Assembly: GCA_963825595.1 (NCBI GenBank)
Contig: CAWGUE010000030.1
Location: forward strand, 162,844-226,843
Direction of reading: 5' to 3'
Source of the DNA: JARFQH01 sp963825595
GTDB lineage: Bacteria; Desulfobacterota; Desulfobacteria; Desulfobacterales; SG8-13
DNA: 64,000 bases
Shown here piece after piece: positions 1-8,924 of this stretch. Both the position numbers and the translations under genes were made by a program. Position 1 is the stretch's first letter. Every line of letters begins with the position of its first letter. The notes beneath the pieces were generated by a model. The model did not search any database and had not been told where the DNA came from. It saw only the letters and a list, made by a program, of their open reading frames with translations.

Positions 1-909
1 GAACTCATGCCACATGAAGCCAACAGACCGGTGGAGGAATACGTCGCAAGTATTGAGGCGTGCATCGAGAAAAACAAGATCGATATTCGTTTTGGAGAGG
101 AGTTCACGGACATTTCCAAGAGTCAACGCGGTTTTACCATTGTCACTCGGGAGAATCAGTACCCGGCCGCCCATGTTATACTGGCCTTTGGCAGCAATAT
201 TCCAGTGGATCTCGGGGTATACGGTGAGGCCAAAACTGTTGCCAGGAAACTGGACAATCCGGATGATCACCTCGGGGCGCCCACCCTCGTTCTGGGGGGC
301 GGTAATGCCGCCGCAGACGTTGTTTCGACCCTCTCGAAGGCCAAACGCTCCGCAGAAGATTTCACACCGGTTTACTGGGGCAACCGTACGGAAAATTTCA
401 AGATAAACAAGGATGTGGCACGGGACCTGGGGGAAGAGATTCTGCTGGGGGGAAACATCAAGATTCTGCAGGGGGCTATTCCCAAGATCGGCGAGGTGGA
501 TGTCGACGGTGTGGACCGACTGATCATTCAAACCCAGGAATTGCACCTTGGCGGTGGAGTCGAACTGCAGCAGGGCATGAGCTTTCCAATGAAGCACGTC
601 ATTGCCTGTATCGGCACCCAGGGGCCTTCTCCGGTTTATGACCGTCTCGGGCTTCAGCAAATCACCTGTACCGAGGGGGTTTGTCGAATCGGTAAGACCG
701 GTGATCGGCTGATCATGTTGACACCCGATTTCCAGACCAGTATCAAAGGCATTTACGCCATCGGTGGTGCCATCAGCCCAGCCTACATTGAAATCCAGGA
801 AGAGGGCAATTTCAAAGAAAGGAAACATTCCAACCTAATTTTCACAGCCGTCCGGGATGCCGTGACAGCTGTAAAGCACATCGCTGCCGCTAGCCCGCAT
901 ATTTCATGA
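1..909 (+). CDS. FAD/NAD(P)-dependent pyridine nucleotide oxidoreductase, 5' partial
   Basis: The reading frame is open to the left window edge, so the gene probably starts outside; the first in-window ATG is at 7. What remains is the second half of a thioredoxin-reductase-like or YpdA-like flavoprotein. A glycine-rich nucleotide-binding motif (GGGNAAADV, about residue 97 from that ATG) follows a beta strand, and a C-terminal segment (GIYAIGGAI) resembles the FAD-contacting region where such enzymes close on the flavin. The N-terminal FAD-binding GxGxxG is not in the window. No CxxC redox pair is visible in this part, which argues against a classical thioredoxin reductase. The substrate is unknown. 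A palindromic repeat begins about 80 bases after the stop. Confidence 0.7.
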   Translation, partial: ELMPHEANRPVEEYVASIEACIEKNKIDIRFGEEFTDISKSQRGFTIVTRENQYPAAHVILAFGSNIPVDLGVYGEAKTVARKLDNPDDHLGAPTLVLGGGNAAADVVSTLSKAKRSAEDFTPVYWGNRTENFKINKDVARDLGEEILLGGNIKILQGAIPKIGEVDVDGVDRLIIQTQELHLGGGVELQQGMSFPMKHVIACIGTQGPSPVYDRLGLQQITCTEGVCRIGKTGDRLIMLTPDFQTSIKGIYAIGGAISPAYIEIQEEGNFKERKHSNLIFTAVRDAVTAVKHIAAASPHIS

Positions 910-990
910 ATATTTCTTAGCGAACCTGTAAAATATTCATAATACCAATTACTTAAACCTTTTTCTGCCGCCAAATTATAATGTGTATAT

Positions 991-1202
991 TGTCCCCCAA
1001 CGATCTGAAAAAAATGCTAAAAAATATTCACCCGCGGGGCCAACCGCATTCGCCCGTTTGCTGCGTTTCCCAGCATAGCTGGACTTCTCGTTCGTTTGTA
1101 AATATTTCGGTGAGTCGTCAGAGGCTTGCGGTACCAAAGTACAGCTGCGCCACTGAATGCCTTGTAAATGAACGAATGCGATTAGTGAAAAATGCGGGCT
1201 AG
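991..1202 (+). repeat. Foldable dispersed repeat, copy 1 (partner at 63705-63868, inverted)
   Basis: Shares long blocks with the reverse complement of 63705-63868: ATGCTAAAAAATATTCACCC, GCATTCGCCC-TTTGCTGCGT, GCTTGCGGTACC, GTACAGCTGCGCC, CTGAATGCCTTG-AAATGAACG and GTGAAAAATGCGGG. The ends are complementary (CATTTGC versus GCAAATG, GCATTCG versus CG-ATGCG in copy 2), so the unit can fold into one long imperfect hairpin. Copy 1 carries about 45 extra bases in the middle. The short ORF here is part of the repeat and is not counted as a gene. Confidence 0.8.
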
Positions 1203-1284
1203 TGTTTCAAAAAAAGAAGTAAAACGCTACTTTTTTAATTCATTACCTTATAGGTAAACCTTCTTTTCATAAAGGATTAGACCA

Positions 1285-2002
1285 ATGTCATTCAGTTTCA
1301 AAAAAATCAGTCTGCTTTTGTTACTGGTTTTAATATCTGATATCCCCTGCAGTGCCAGTGATAAGAAAAAGGATGATATAATAAAAGTAATTACTGAATT
1401 TACTTATAGATTGGAAGATGAAGATTCAAAGGAAAAATCAAGAGCTCTGGCCTTGTTTGGTGCGAAACTCAAGGCTGTCAATTTGGCCGCCAAATATCTA
1501 ACGCATAAAGGATTGTTGGAGCATTACGAAAATAAACAGAACGAAATATTCTGTCTCACCACAAACTGAGATAAAAGTATCGATAATTGATGAAAATTTT
1601 AAAAAAGAGATCAATTCATATTATGTCAAAATAAATTCTGAAGTAACAAGTGTAGACTTCATTAAGGCTCAAATTAAAAACTTGGAGTTCGAAAAAAAAG
1701 AATCAAGTTTTTCATACAGTGAAGAAATGGAGCAGCCTGTTCTGGCTGTCATCGCTCCAGCAGAAGAATTGTCAAGGGCTTACCGATATATCGGGGATAA
1801 GCAATGGCGAATTTCCATTATTTACTTAGATCATCTTGAAAAAAAATATCCAAACTGGGGCGATGTCTTTCTGGCAAAAGCAATCGCCTTCTATGGCATG
1901 GATGCGATTAGCAGAATGACCAAAGCGCTTAAGACCGCATGTTCATTGGACAATCAGGAGGCGTGCAATGAATTGCAAAGTTTTTCATCAAATTCGCCAT
2001 AA
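1285..2002 (+). pseudogene. Exported hypothetical protein, interrupted by one frameshift
   Basis: Translation starts at 1285 with a typical signal peptide (KK, then LLLLLVLIS, cleavage near CSASD). It runs in one frame to about 1545 and continues without a gap in the next frame (TKYSVSPQTEIKVSII...) to 2002, giving about 239 residues if one base is corrected. The C-terminal 70 residues look like a TPR/Sel1-type helical repeat (WRISIIYLDHLEKKYPNWGDVFLAKA, then ACSLDNQEACNEL). I do not recognise a family. Base composition is more A/T-rich than its neighbours, suggesting a different origin. A MITE-like element follows 69 bases after the stop. Confidence 0.55.
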
Positions 2003-2071
2003 ATTGATACATATTTTAGCACTTGCACATGAACGGGGATTGCGTTTTAAATAAGAATAGGACAACATCTT

Positions 2072-2296
2072 ATCTAATCTGAGGGATTGTCGAGGTTCCG
2101 CAGAATATCAAGGAAGATTTCGTTCCAAGCTATCGTCAGCTATGCAAGGTCACGGCATACTGATCACCTGTAAGATGCGGTAAGATCGGCAATCACGATG
2201 GGTTTTCAAATTGTTAAAGATCGGAAATTCTAATATGAATTCCATAGAAATAAAGCAGTTCCCTTCCAATTAACATTTGAAACGCTCACTTTAGGT
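2072..2296 (-). mobile_element. MITE-like element, copy 1 (225 bp), CTT target duplication
   Basis: Reads, in reverse, as the same unit found at 8517, 46507 and 62711. The right end is ...CGCTCACTTTAGGT and the left end is a diverged ATCTAATCTGAGGGATTGTC. CTT flanks both sides (2069-2071 and 2297-2299). The inner part has the family's A/T-rich palindrome and the GCCGAGGTTGCCGCAG-like block in diverged form. No coding capacity. This is the most diverged copy, so probably the oldest. Confidence 0.8.
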
Positions 2297-2308
2297 CTTA
2301 TATACCGG

Positions 2309-2962
2309 ATGCCAAACATGTCCATAATTTCACTGTACGAAACGATCCTGGTTGCAACAACTGTCGTCGTTATCATCGTCTACCACACGCATCTATATAT
2401 CAATTTTCGTCGGAACCCGTTGACCACGGCCATTGGCATTACGAATCACGCGCGGCAGATGTGGGTTAATGGCGTCATGAAAGACAAACGCGACATCCTG
2501 GCGGTCCAGACGCTGCGCAATCAGGTGATGGCTGCGACATTTTTAGCGTCCACCGCGCTTCTTATCTGTCTTGGCTCGTTCAGCGCCGCTTTTCGGCCGG
2601 GTGTCTTCGTCGAAGTCTCGCATGCGCTCAATCTGCTTGGAACAAAAACCGAAACATTGTGGATGTTCAAACTGATGCTGCTGGGCATATTGTTTTTTGC
2701 CACTTTCTTTAATTTTACCCTGGCTATCCGATACTACAATCACGTCGGGTTCATGATCAACACGTTTCAGCTTAACGATTCTACCGTTTCCGCGGCGGCT
2801 GTGACCGAGGTTATCAATCACGGCGCGCTGCATTACACCATCGGTATGCGCGGGTTCTACCTGTCGGTGCCGCTGGCGCTGTGGCTGTTCGGTCCGATCT
2901 GGTTGCTGGCCAGCAGCGTGGTTTTGGTTGCCGTCTTATATCGCCTGGATCGAGAAGCCTAA
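2309..2962 (+). CDS. DUF599 family membrane protein
   Basis: A 217-residue integral membrane protein. Recognisable DUF599 features are the N-terminal membrane helix (residues 5-28), the loop NHARQMWV, and the family signature around residues 60-90 (DILAVQTLRNQVMAATFLASTALLI), followed by helices near 120-145 and 180-215. The function of the family is not established. The gene begins 12 bases after the target duplication of the MITE copy, so its promoter may lie inside or across that element. An ATG at 2309 is followed by another at 2318; either could be used. Confidence 0.85.
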   Translation: MPNMSIISLYETILVATTVVVIIVYHTHLYINFRRNPLTTAIGITNHARQMWVNGVMKDKRDILAVQTLRNQVMAATFLASTALLICLGSFSAAFRPGVFVEVSHALNLLGTKTETLWMFKLMLLGILFFATFFNFTLAIRYYNHVGFMINTFQLNDSTVSAAAVTEVINHGALHYTIGMRGFYLSVPLALWLFGPIWLLASSVVLVAVLYRLDREA

Positions 2963-3044
2963 AGACATTGAATATACGGAATGAATTCTGTGTTGCGAAA
3001 AAGATTAGGTCCCAGTCCCAGCTCTACCTTCTTTTTAGCGCTGC

Positions 3045-4031
3045 CTAACGGTTGACCGCCTGCATGGCCGCCTCGGGGTAGCGCATACCTTTGGCGGCGC
3101 CGAATGGTGCCGCCTTGTCGATTTGAGCCATGTCTTCTGGGCTCAGGTGCACCTGCAGAGCCTTGAGGTTGTCTTCCAGGTACGCCCGGTGTTTGGTGCC
3201 GGCGATGGGAACGATGTCTTCACCGCGGGCCATGAGCCAGGCCAGGCTAAGCTGGGCCAGGGAACACGCTTTGGCGGAAGCGATCGCTTCGAGCCGCCGG
3301 ATGATGTTCATATTGTGTTGAAGGGCGTCCCCCTGGAAACGGGGGGAATGGCGACGATAATCGCCTTCTTCCAGGTCCTGCAGCGACTTGATCCGTCCGG
3401 TCAGAAATCCCCGCCCCAACGGGCTGTAAGGCACGAATCCAATCCCCAACTCGCGGCAGACGGCCAGAATTTCCGCCTCGACGTCACGGGTCCACAGGGA
3501 GTATTCGGTCTGCAGCGCACTGATCGGATGCACGGAACAGGCTCGCCGGATGGTACCGGGGGCTGCCTCCGACAACCCGAGAAAACGCACTTTGCCTTCC
3601 TTGACCAGATCGGCCATGGCGCCCACGGTTTCCTCGATGGGTGTGTCGGGATCGACCCGATGCTGATAGTACAGGTCGATGACATCCACACCCAGGCGCT
3701 TCAAACTGGCTTCGCAAGCCGCTTTGACATAAGACGGTTTTCCATCGACCCCTTTGAAGCTGCCGTCCGATCCGCGCACATTACCGAATTTGGTCGCCAG
3801 CACCACCTTGTCCCGGCGGTCTTTGATGGCACGGCCCACCAGCGCTTCATTGTGGCCGATACCGTACATGTCGGCGGTATCGAGAAAATTGATGCCGAGC
3901 GCCAGCGCATGGTGAATGGTGCGTATGGATTGTTCATCGTCGGTCGTGCCATAGAATTCGGACATCCCCATGCATCCCAATCCGATCGCCGAGACCGTCG
4001 GGCCCTGTTGGCCCAATTTTCTGAAATTCAT
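3045..4031 (-). CDS. Aldo/keto reductase
   Basis: A 328-residue TIM-barrel oxidoreductase of the YhdN/AKR13-like group, expected to reduce aldehydes or ketones with NADPH in the cytoplasm. The catalytic tetrad is intact: Asp51 and Tyr56 (DTADMYG), Lys81 (ATKFG) and His124 (YYQHRVD). The start (MNFRKLGQQGPTVSAIGLGCMGMSE) and the C-terminal cofactor segment (IVPIAGTKHRAYLEDNLKAL) match the family length. A GGAGG-like site precedes the ATG (AAAAAAGGAGGCATGTC). It lies upstream of, and on the same strand as, nothing obviously linked; the Old Yellow Enzyme gene upstream of it (higher coordinates) may be cotranscribed. The long plus-strand ORF opposite is a shadow. Confidence 0.93.
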   Translation of the reverse strand: MNFRKLGQQGPTVSAIGLGCMGMSEFYGTTDDEQSIRTIHHALALGINFLDTADMYGIGHNEALVGRAIKDRRDKVVLATKFGNVRGSDGSFKGVDGKPSYVKAACEASLKRLGVDVIDLYYQHRVDPDTPIEETVGAMADLVKEGKVRFLGLSEAAPGTIRRACSVHPISALQTEYSLWTRDVEAEILAVCRELGIGFVPYSPLGRGFLTGRIKSLQDLEEGDYRRHSPRFQGDALQHNMNIIRRLEAIASAKACSLAQLSLAWLMARGEDIVPIAGTKHRAYLEDNLKALQVHLSPEDMAQIDKAAPFGAAKGMRYPEAAMQAVNR

Positions 4032-4215
4032 GACATGCCTCCTTTTTTAAAGGGGTTGAAAGGCCTGATTCAGGCTATTGTCTTGGCGTATACCCCGGGG
4101 TACACCCGATGGTCAGTGGGGTTCGGGCCGGGTCTTCAAAAACGGACGGCCCGCCCCAGGGTGGCGCCGCGGAGAAAATGAGATGCGACGTGAGCCGTTG
4201 CGGGTCCGGCTAATC

Positions 4216-5278
4216 TTAATTGGCTCTCAAATACTGCCGTGGCCAGGGCACCTGCTGATCCAGGATCCGGGCGGCATGCAGCGGCCAATAGGGATCACGC
4301 AGCATTTCGCGCGCCTAGCAGAACCGCGTCGGCCTGACCCGTGCCCACGATCTGCTCGGCCTGCACCGCATGCGTGATCAGGCCCACCGATCCAGTGGCA
4401 ATGTTCGCCTGATTGCGGATGGCGGCCGCAAAGGGAACCTGGAAGCCGGGCCCGACCGGTATCTTCGCATCCGGTACCAGGCCGCCGCTGGAACAGTCGA
4501 TCAGATCGACGCCCGTCTCTTTGAGCCGGCGGGCGAGTTCAATGGATTGTGCCAGGTCCCAGCCGTTATCCACCCAGTCCGCGCAGGAGAGGCGCGCAAA
4601 CAGGGGCAGATGGTCGGGCCAGGTTTCGCGTACCGCTGCAGCGATCTGCAACGGCAGCCGTATGCGGTTGACCAAGTCGCCGCCGTGTTGATCCGTGCGC
4701 TGATTGGACAGCGGGGAGAGAAACTCGTGCAGCAGATAGCCATGGGCCATATGCAGTTCCAGAACGTGAAATCCCGCCTCCAGGCAGCGCCCGGCGGCGG
4801 CGGTAAATTGACCGACCAATTGATCGATATCCGCTTTTGTCATCTCCCGCGGTACCGGCGAAGCCTCTCCGAAGGCCAGGGGACTGGGAGCGATCGTCGG
4901 CCAGCCGCCCTGCGATTCCGAAAGGGCCCGTCCGTCGCGCCACGGTACATCGGTGGATGCCTTGCGCCCGGCATGGGCCAGCTGAATACCCGGAACGCAA
5001 TTCTGTTGGGCGATAAAGTGCGTGATCCGTTTAAAGGCCTCGGCATGCTTGCCGGCCCACATGCCACTGTCCCAAGGTGAGATGCGGCCTTCCGGAGATA
5101 CGGCAGTGGCTTCAACCATGACCATCGCGGCACCGCCCACCGCCCGGCTGCCGAGGTGCACCATATGCCAATCGTTCGGCATCCCGTCGTCGCTGGAATA
5201 TTGGCACATGGGCGAAACAAAGATGCGATTTTTAAATTCAACGGAACGCAATTTAAGTGGTGTAAACAGTCTGCTCAT
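4216..5278 (-). CDS. Old Yellow Enzyme (YqjM-like NADH:flavin oxidoreductase), C-terminus frameshifted
   Basis: An FMN-dependent ene-reductase of the YqjM class. Visible are the N-terminal SPMCQYSS with its FMN-tuning cysteine, the substrate-binding HMAHGYLLHEF (H-x2-H-x-Y), and the dimer/FMN loop NQRTDQHGGDL. The start is placed at 5278 (MSRLFTPLKLRSVEFKN) because ATGGAGAGGTT provides a ribosome-binding site. As read, the frame ends at 4295 with LLGARNAA. One extra G there moves the real tail out of frame: the next frame gives AREMLRDPYWPLHAAR and ends at a TAA at 4216-4218. That tail is the conserved YqjM C-terminus with the arginine that completes the neighbouring active site. It is either a sequence error or a recent lesion. 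Confidence 0.9.
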
Positions 5279-5397
5279 AACCTCTCCATCATATCTCCTG
5301 ACAGCCGGCATCCGAATTGTTGAATATCCCCATTGGGTGATGCTCCTTGGTCCTTTTCATGGGCTAACCAACGCCCGGCCCCCGGAGACTTGCTTTT

Positions 5398-5691
5398 TTA
5401 TTCGACTTTGTAAGTTACCGTAATCATCCAGGCAGCATAATCCACATGGGATTTTTTGAGTTCCTGGACGACACTCTCTTTGAATGTCCCTTCGATTATA
5501 TTTGTTTGTCCCGGCCAAAGCTTGACCTTGATACGCAGGTAACGCCAGCTACCCCCTTTGACATCCTTGATCCCAAAGAACTCCGGTGTGGCCAGAATGA
5601 TAGAACGGTGCTGGTCGTACATACCCTTTGCAATTGCCTGAATCGCTTGCAGCATCTCCCCTGCGCTGCTAATAGTATTTGGATATTGCAA
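5398..5691 (-). CDS. Hypothetical protein, 97 residues
   Basis: A soluble small protein without signal peptide or membrane helix. The sequence is mixed alpha/beta, with a helical start (AGEMLQAIQAIAKGMYDQHR) followed by several strand-like stretches (WRYLRIKVKLWPGQTNIIEGTF). I do not recognise a family. It lies 12 bases from the membrane protein upstream and may be its operon partner. Coding is supported by sequence character and position only. Confidence 0.5.
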   Translation of the reverse strand: MQYPNTISSAGEMLQAIQAIAKGMYDQHRSIILATPEFFGIKDVKGGSWRYLRIKVKLWPGQTNIIEGTFKESVVQELKKSHVDYAAWMITVTYKVE

Positions 5692-5703
5692 GATTCCTTA
5701 TGA

Positions 5704-6234
5704 TTATGGAATTTTGCGACGCCCTCGCAAGGGGCTTCCGCCGGTCATGATTTTGGCCTGAAAAACCGTTCCGGCAATGACCAGGATGATAAACAAGATC
5801 ATTTCAACCCGGGGATCGAATGCCACCATTTGCACGATTAGGCTGGCGCCGGTCAGTGTCGATAGAAAAATCAAGGCCCAGTCAAAAACAAAATACAGGA
5901 CGCCTGCACCGATAATGCCACCGATAACATACGGCAGCCAGACCATCTGGGCGGGCAATCCGGCAAACTGATCGAATAAGACCATCGCGATATATCCACC
6001 AGCGGCAAAACCGGCAATTAAGATGGCGGCCTTCTGAAAGAAGATCGCGATGATCGCACCCACCGCCCCGGCGGCGATAGCCAGAGTCAGGATCAGAACC
6101 GCAGAATGAATGCCCCCGATTTGCTGGACGTAATGGTAACCACTGGCAAAACCGACACAGGCCACAAAGAGCCAGAAAAGCCTGCGTCCGGCAAATAGCA
6201 GGACCAGGCCGATCAGAATGATGATCCAGTTCAT
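5704..6234 (-). CDS. Multi-pass membrane protein (TMEM198/DUF4203-like)
   Basis: 176 residues from the ATG at 6234, chosen because GAGGAGG sits 8 bases upstream; the longer ORF start lacks a site. Six or seven hydrophobic helices cover almost the entire length (IIILIGLVLLFAG, LFWLFVACVGFASG, SAVLILTLAIAAGAVGAIIAIF, AAILIAGFAAGGYIAMVLF, and others), with glycine-rich packing motifs. It ends in a basic tail (RGRRKIP). The pattern resembles DUF4203/TMEM198-type proteins, whose role in bacteria is unknown. Confidence 0.7.
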   Translation of the reverse strand: MNWIIILIGLVLLFAGRRLFWLFVACVGFASGYHYVQQIGGIHSAVLILTLAIAAGAVGAIIAIFFQKAAILIAGFAAGGYIAMVLFDQFAGLPAQMVWLPYVIGGIIGAGVLYFVFDWALIFLSTLTGASLIVQMVAFDPRVEMILFIILVIAGTVFQAKIMTGGSPLRGRRKIP

Positions 6235-6329
6235 GGAATTTTCCTCCTCGCCTTCAGTTGCCGGCAACCACCACCCATGGCCGTCGTGAAGTTGTCTTTA
6301 GCCCCAAAGGGGCACGGTTGTTTGCCCGC

Positions 6330-7052
6330 TTAAATATCCTTGCTTTTATCCCGTTGCCGCCCAAGTTCAGAAAGCAGATCGATTTGGATCTGCTGGATTT
6401 CAACCAGTCGCTCCCACTGGTGCGACAGCAGGTGGTCGATTTTGTCGTGCAGCTGCCGGATCTCCAGCTCGGCTTTCAAGTTTACGCGATAATCATGCTG
6501 CGACCGCAGGCGGTCTTTGGATTCCTGGCGGTTCTGGCTCATCATGATAACCGGGGCCTGAATGGCCGCCAGGCAGGATAAAACCAGGTTGAGCAGGATA
6601 AACGGATAGGGATCGAAGGGCCTCATGAGAAGAACGACCGAATTCAAGGCTATCCAAGCCAGAAGCAGCACCCCGAAGATGATGAGAAATCTCCAGCTGC
6701 CGCCGAATGTGGCCAGCCCGTCGGCCATTTTTTCGCCCAGGGTCAGGTCTTTGTCAAACTCAGCATCGACGTTGCTTGAAAGGGTTTCGTGTCGCTGAAG
6801 GCTCTCCAGGACGTCATGGTCCAATGTCGTCAGTTCGCCTTTTTCCGATTCAAGCAAACCTTGAATATATTGCATGCGGAATCTATTCAGATCACTGAGG
6901 CAAATATAGCTCTCCCGTTTCCAGTCCGGGTAAGTGGCTCTAATCTGCTCCGCCACGGCACTTCTGACAAGCGCTGAGGGCATCATCATGGCTCTGGCTT
7001 TGGTTTTGCCGCAAATACTGCAGACCATGTTTTTTGTTTGCGATGATTTCAT
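6330..7052 (-). CDS. DUF1003 family membrane protein
   Basis: 240 residues. The C-terminal half is a clear DUF1003 domain: ADGLATFGGSWRFLIIFG, then a helix, FDPYPFILLNLVLSCLAAIQAPVIMMSQNRQ, DYRVNLKAELEI. It has two membrane helices and a coiled, charged C-terminus. The N-terminal part carries a CxxC (CSICGK) followed by basic residues, a possible small metal-binding motif, and a segment around RESYICLSDLNRFRMQYIQ typical of longer family members. Function is unknown; some relatives are linked to stress or cyclic-nucleotide domains, none of which is present here. Confidence 0.88.
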   Translation of the reverse strand: MKSSQTKNMVCSICGKTKARAMMMPSALVRSAVAEQIRATYPDWKRESYICLSDLNRFRMQYIQGLLESEKGELTTLDHDVLESLQRHETLSSNVDAEFDKDLTLGEKMADGLATFGGSWRFLIIFGVLLLAWIALNSVVLLMRPFDPYPFILLNLVLSCLAAIQAPVIMMSQNRQESKDRLRSQHDYRVNLKAELEIRQLHDKIDHLLSHQWERLVEIQQIQIDLLSELGRQRDKSKDI

Positions 7053-7223
7053 GACTGATTGTTAGCTCCCAATAATGAAACAGTTTCCCATGTTCTGCCT
7101 CTACTTCGGTAGAATCCAATTATAGTAATATTTCATGCGGCTGTATCTGTACGTTTGCGTTGCCCCTACCGTCGCTGATCCTCTCTTCGCCTAAAATATA
7201 CGCAAGCGCCCCTGACGGCGCAG

Positions 7224-8192
7224 TTAACTCGCAGGCCATAATACCCACAGATAAGCAGCATATCCAAAGAGCAGTAACCCCCCTTCCCACCGCTGAAGCT
7301 TTAAGTCGGTATAAAGAAGCGGCAGTAACGCAATCGAAAAAGCAACCATGACCCACAAGTCTAATTTTGTAATTCCCGTTGCCGATAGCGGTTTTACAAT
7401 GGATGCCACTCCCAGAATGCCAAGGATATTGAAAATATTGGACCCAACAACGTTTCCAACCGCAATATCAGGTTGGCGGCGCAGTGCCGCAACTACAGAA
7501 GTGGCGAGTTCGGGCATACTCGTCCCTGCGGCTATTATGGTCAAACCGATAACTGCTTCGCTTATTCCAAAAAGACGGGCAATGTCCGTGGCGGATGCCA
7601 CCAGGAGGCGGGATCCTGCGACAAGGAGGAAAAGGCCACCGCCAATAAACAATACATCTCGATACAGAGATTTTGCCTGTGAAGGAACACCATCCTGGAA
7701 TTGCTGTTCGATTTCAGCGGAAATGCCTTTTTTCGCCATCCAGACGGTAAAGCCGATATAGGCGACAAGCGCGGTGAAAAGTGCGATACCGACCGGCCGA
7801 GATATGGTGCCCTTTGTTATGAGGAATAATGCCAGAAGCGACACGGCAATCATAATCGGGCAATCTTGCCTGATGATTTGGAGGCTGACTTTTACCGGGC
7901 AAAACAAGGCTGTCAGCCCAAGGATGATACCAATGTTAAATATATTGGAACCCACCAGGTTTCCAATAGAAATATCGGCTTGATTGTTCAACGAAGCGAC
8001 GATACTTACGACGAGTTCCGGAGTGCTCGTGCCAAAGGCGACGATCGTCAGCCCGATGATAAGAGGTGTAAGTCCTAAGCGGGTAGCTAAAGAAGCACTA
8101 CCACGGACAAGCCCCTCGGCACCAAGGGTGAGTGCCGCGAGTCCAAGGACCAAAAGGGAGATATTCCAAACCATAGGCAATGACCATTTCAT
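7224..8192 (-). CDS. Calcium/sodium antiporter (CaCA family, YrbG-like)
   Basis: A ten- to eleven-helix cation exchanger with both internally repeated alpha motifs: GLTIVAFGTSTPEL with GNLVGSNIFN in the first half, and GLTIIAAGTSMPEL with GNVVGSNIFN in the second. The acidic residue in each PEL and the Asn in each GSN are the ion ligands of the family. Several in-frame starts exist (8279, 8201, 8192, 8174). I prefer 8192 or 8174, because the first membrane helix begins at MVWNISLLVLGL and the longer N-terminus is not family-like. The direction of transport and ion preference cannot be read from sequence. Confidence 0.92.
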   Translation of the reverse strand: MKWSLPMVWNISLLVLGLAALTLGAEGLVRGSASLATRLGLTPLIIGLTIVAFGTSTPELVVSIVASLNNQADISIGNLVGSNIFNIGIILGLTALFCPVKVSLQIIRQDCPIMIAVSLLALFLITKGTISRPVGIALFTALVAYIGFTVWMAKKGISAEIEQQFQDGVPSQAKSLYRDVLFIGGGLFLLVAGSRLLVASATDIARLFGISEAVIGLTIIAAGTSMPELATSVVAALRRQPDIAVGNVVGSNIFNILGILGVASIVKPLSATGITKLDLWVMVAFSIALLPLLYTDLKLQRWEGGLLLFGYAAYLWVLWPAS

Positions 8193-8279
8193 GCCGAGCA
8201 TGATCCCATATTCGACTGTCAGTCGTTTAGATACACTTAAACCGATAGATACCCCAGGTGCTAAATAACAAGAGCCCAA

Positions 8280-8516
8280 CGCTCCGAAGAATTATCGTAA
8301 TGATAGGGCTGATTTTCCACAATTTCAATCGGATAGTATCATTGGTTGGTGTGAAAAACGTCCGAATAATGGAACGATTTTTACAACCACTTTAAATTGG
8401 TCGCAATATTACGGAGAATGTCTTGCTTGGAATTGTCCTCAGAATTGACGATCACCCAACGTTGACTATGCCAGGTTCAGGCACCTTTTATCAGCTGAAT
8501 AACGTCGGTAAATATA
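8280..8516. other. Intergenic, no gene seen
   Basis: About 240 bases of mixed composition between the antiporter gene and a MITE-like element. It should hold the promoter of the minus-strand antiporter. No convincing ORF, RNA or hairpin was found. Confidence 0.4.
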
Positions 8517-8766
8517 ACCTAAAATGAGCGTTTCAAATTTTAAATGGAGGGGGTGCTTTATTTATAAGGAATTCTATCAAAGTTTGGTTATAAAATTTGA
8601 AACCCATCGGGATTGCCGATCTTACCGCATCTACGGTGTCATATGCCGTCCCGCATAGCTGATCCCGCCGGCGGCGGGACGGAACGACATCTTCTCCCGC
8701 TGGGTGGGATTTCGCTACGCTTAACTTGCTCATCTGCGGCAACCTCGACAATCGCTCAAATTAGGT
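8517..8766 (+). mobile_element. MITE-like element, copy 2 (250 bp)
   Basis: Begins ACCTAAAATGAGCGTTTC and ends GACAATCGCTCAAATTAGGT, forming imperfect terminal inverted repeats. Flanks are ATA and AGA, a 3-bp duplication with one change. It carries the shared inner palindrome (TTTCAAATTTTAAAT with ATAAAATTTGAAA) and the GATTGCCGATCTTACCGCATC block. It is about 40 bp longer than the 62711 copy because of an insertion rich in short inverted repeats (CCCGCCGGCGGCGGG). Noncoding. Confidence 0.88.
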
Positions 8767-8924
8767 AGAAGAAAGATTTCGGGCATTGAGTCGGTTTTAT
8801 GAATATCTACCACTTTTGGCGCCAACACCCAGAGTTCAAACGCGGTTATCAGAGATTGATAAAACCTCAGATCCCTATATGACTTGAAAACGTAACATAG
8901 GGAGAATAGCCGAGACAGAAGGCA

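Noticed and set aside
981..1202. 73-codon ORF
   Set aside because: It lies entirely in a dispersed foldable repeat.
1569..1682. Stop between the two halves of the 1285 gene as selenocysteine
   Set aside because: The halves are in different frames, so it is a frameshift.
3123..4181. Long plus-strand ORF (352 codons)
   Set aside because: It is antisense to the intact aldo/keto reductase, which has catalytic residues and a ribosome-binding site; the ORF has neither.
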